From assembly GCA_049800095.1 (NCBI GenBank), contig JBARJD010000103.1, positions 1 to 7,563 of the forward strand: a stretch of 7,563 bases of DNA, written 5' to 3'. Origin of the DNA: JAKIWV01 sp049800095 (GTDB lineage: Archaea > Thermoplasmatota > Thermoplasmata > Lutacidiplasmatales > UBA184). Position 1 is the stretch's first letter, and every line of letters starts with the position of its first letter. This document shows, piece by piece, positions 7,107-7,563 of this stretch. The position numbers and the translations under genes are program-made. Under the pieces are notes generated by a model that worked only from the letters and a program-made list of their open reading frames with translations, made no database searches and had not been told where the DNA came from.

Positions 7107-7440
7107 CGTCATTGCGTTTGGAAAGTGTCGGAGGGGGTATGCGAACCCCCTCGAGGTTCAAATCCTCGCAAATTTCGTGCGTTTCAGCGCCCGGCCACTC
7201 CCGACGCCAAACGCACCCCTTGCACAACCCCGTCGTTAGAAATCGGTCCGATTAGTTGGATGGGCTCCTACGTTCACAGACCCTGCAAGATTGCCTCACC
7301 CATCCGATCGAATGGGGACCGACCCACCGATTCTAAGGCAGGAAATGGCCGGCGGGTGATGGCAGGTTCATGAATTTCGGATTCCCTGCGCGTCGGCTTC
7401 GGCCCGAAGATTCTATTCGGCGATTACCCTCGATGGATTC
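7107..7440. other. 334-base non-coding stretch with several inverted repeats
   Basis: No protein gene is supported between the cyclase stop and the Nudix start. The stretch holds, in order: a 9-bp stem strand TGCGTTTGG (7113-7121) whose complement CCAAACGCA is at 7207-7215; an 8-bp hairpin (7131-7138 with 7145-7152); a tRNA T-arm-like hairpin (7152-7168); a 13-bp dyad AATCGGTCCGATT (7241-7253); and GGATGGG (7258-7264) complementary to CCCATCC (7299-7305). The density of pairing is higher than in the other gaps of this window. Confidence 0.5.
7113..7168 (+). pseudogene. tRNA-Ser(GGA)-like 3' half without a 5' half
   Basis: From about 7118 the sequence reads like the 3' half of a serine tRNA: TTGGAAA (7118-7124) fits an anticodon loop with anticodon GGA, followed by GTGTC in the place of the 3' anticodon strand. 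Then comes a long variable-arm hairpin (GAGGGGGT with ACCCCCTC, loop ATGCGA), which serine tRNAs have. Last is a perfect T-arm, CGAGG-TTCAAAT-CCTCG, carrying the full B-box GGTTCAAATCC. E. coli tRNA-Ser(GGA) has the same TGGAAAGTGT at this point. Upstream there is no D-arm, A-box or acceptor strand: the cyclase gene ends at 7106. The 5' anticodon strand (TGCGT) pairs poorly, and the seven bases after the T-arm (CAAATTT) are not a typical acceptor strand. I read it as a tRNA remnant, perhaps a decayed integration scar, not a working tRNA. Confidence 0.45.
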
Positions 7441-7563
7441 ATGGTCGAATGGCTCTGGGCGAGAATGGGAGTGAAGGGCACCCTAGTTCATAGGCACCGC
7501 CTCCTGCTCTTGCGGCGCCGGAAGGACCTAGACATATGGCCCGGCTTGTGGGACCTTCCAGGG
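7441..7563 (+). CDS. Nudix hydrolase, N-terminal fragment (cut by window edge)
   Basis: The first 41 codons of a gene running off the right edge. From residue 9 it reads MGVKGTLVHRHRLLLLRRR, then KDLDIWPGLWDLPG, the classic start of a Nudix hydrolase: a first beta strand, LLLLRR, and the W-PG-W-LPG turn just before the Nudix box. The box itself (G-x5-E-x7-REUxEExGU) would lie beyond the window and is not seen. Nudix enzymes hydrolyse nucleoside diphosphates linked to another group, often as housecleaning; the substrate cannot be told here. ATG at 7441 or ATG at 7465 could be the start. Neither has a clear ribosome-binding site. The first is preceded by TTCTATT (7411-7417) at the distance of a TATA box for a leaderless transcript, so I prefer it. 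The frame is open back to a TGA at 7357-7359. Confidence 0.8.
   Translation, partial: MVEWLWARMGVKGTLVHRHRLLLLRRRKDLDIWPGLWDLPG

Noticed and set aside
7113..7215. Circularly permuted tRNA, with the 3' half before the 5' half and the outer repeats forming the splice helix.
   Set aside because: Between the T-arm and CCGAC (7201-7205) there is neither an acceptor strand pairing with CAAATTT nor a D-arm, and the base expected to be T33 is a C.
7125..7373. 82-codon plus-strand frame after the cyclase gene.
   Set aside because: It runs through the tRNA-like hairpins and the dyad, has no similarity I recognise and no ribosome-binding site; the following Nudix frame is clearly the real gene.

Overview
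The window (GC-rich, about 60%) looks like chromosomal DNA of an archaeon of the Thermoplasmata type. The strongest taxonomic marker is a secreted thermopsin (peptidase family A5), a family known essentially from Thermoplasmatales, Sulfolobales and their relatives. Archaeal-style TATA elements sit about 26 bases before the expected transcript starts of several genes and support this. A GC-rich soil or sediment lineage is a guess; the sequence alone does not name the species.

Layout. Positions 1-249 hold no gene I can support, only a short hairpin. An HxlR-family winged-helix regulator lies on the minus strand (252-777 plus stop). It is transcribed away from a plus-strand Asp-box beta-propeller protein (881-2008). 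The 103-base region between them carries a good BRE/TATA element overlapped by a near-perfect 17-bp palindrome, a likely operator. After a 227-base gap with its own promoter comes a 774-residue surface protease (2236-4560): signal peptide, thermopsin domain, beta-sandwich domain, two Ig-like repeats, one membrane helix, then a predicted cytoplasmic tail of six-residue repeats ending in a four-cysteine zinc ribbon. A 605-base stretch without a convincing gene follows. Next is a 646-residue soluble signalling protein (5166-7106): class III adenylate cyclase, TolB-like domain and TPR array. The 334 bases after it are non-coding but structured. They contain what looks like the 3' half of a tRNA-Ser(GGA) without its 5' half, set inside inverted repeats. 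The window ends inside the start of a Nudix hydrolase gene (7441 onward).

How the genes relate. All genes except the HxlR regulator are on the plus strand, but the gaps are wide and most genes seem to have their own promoter, so this does not look like one operon. The only pair with a clear regulatory link is the divergent HxlR/propeller pair. The thermopsin would act outside the cell, the cyclase-TPR protein inside it; nothing in the sequence shows that they work together. I see no complete mobile element, CRISPR array or rRNA. The two features most worth a second look are the tRNA-like fragment at 7113-7168 and the thermopsin with a zinc ribbon on the opposite side of the membrane.
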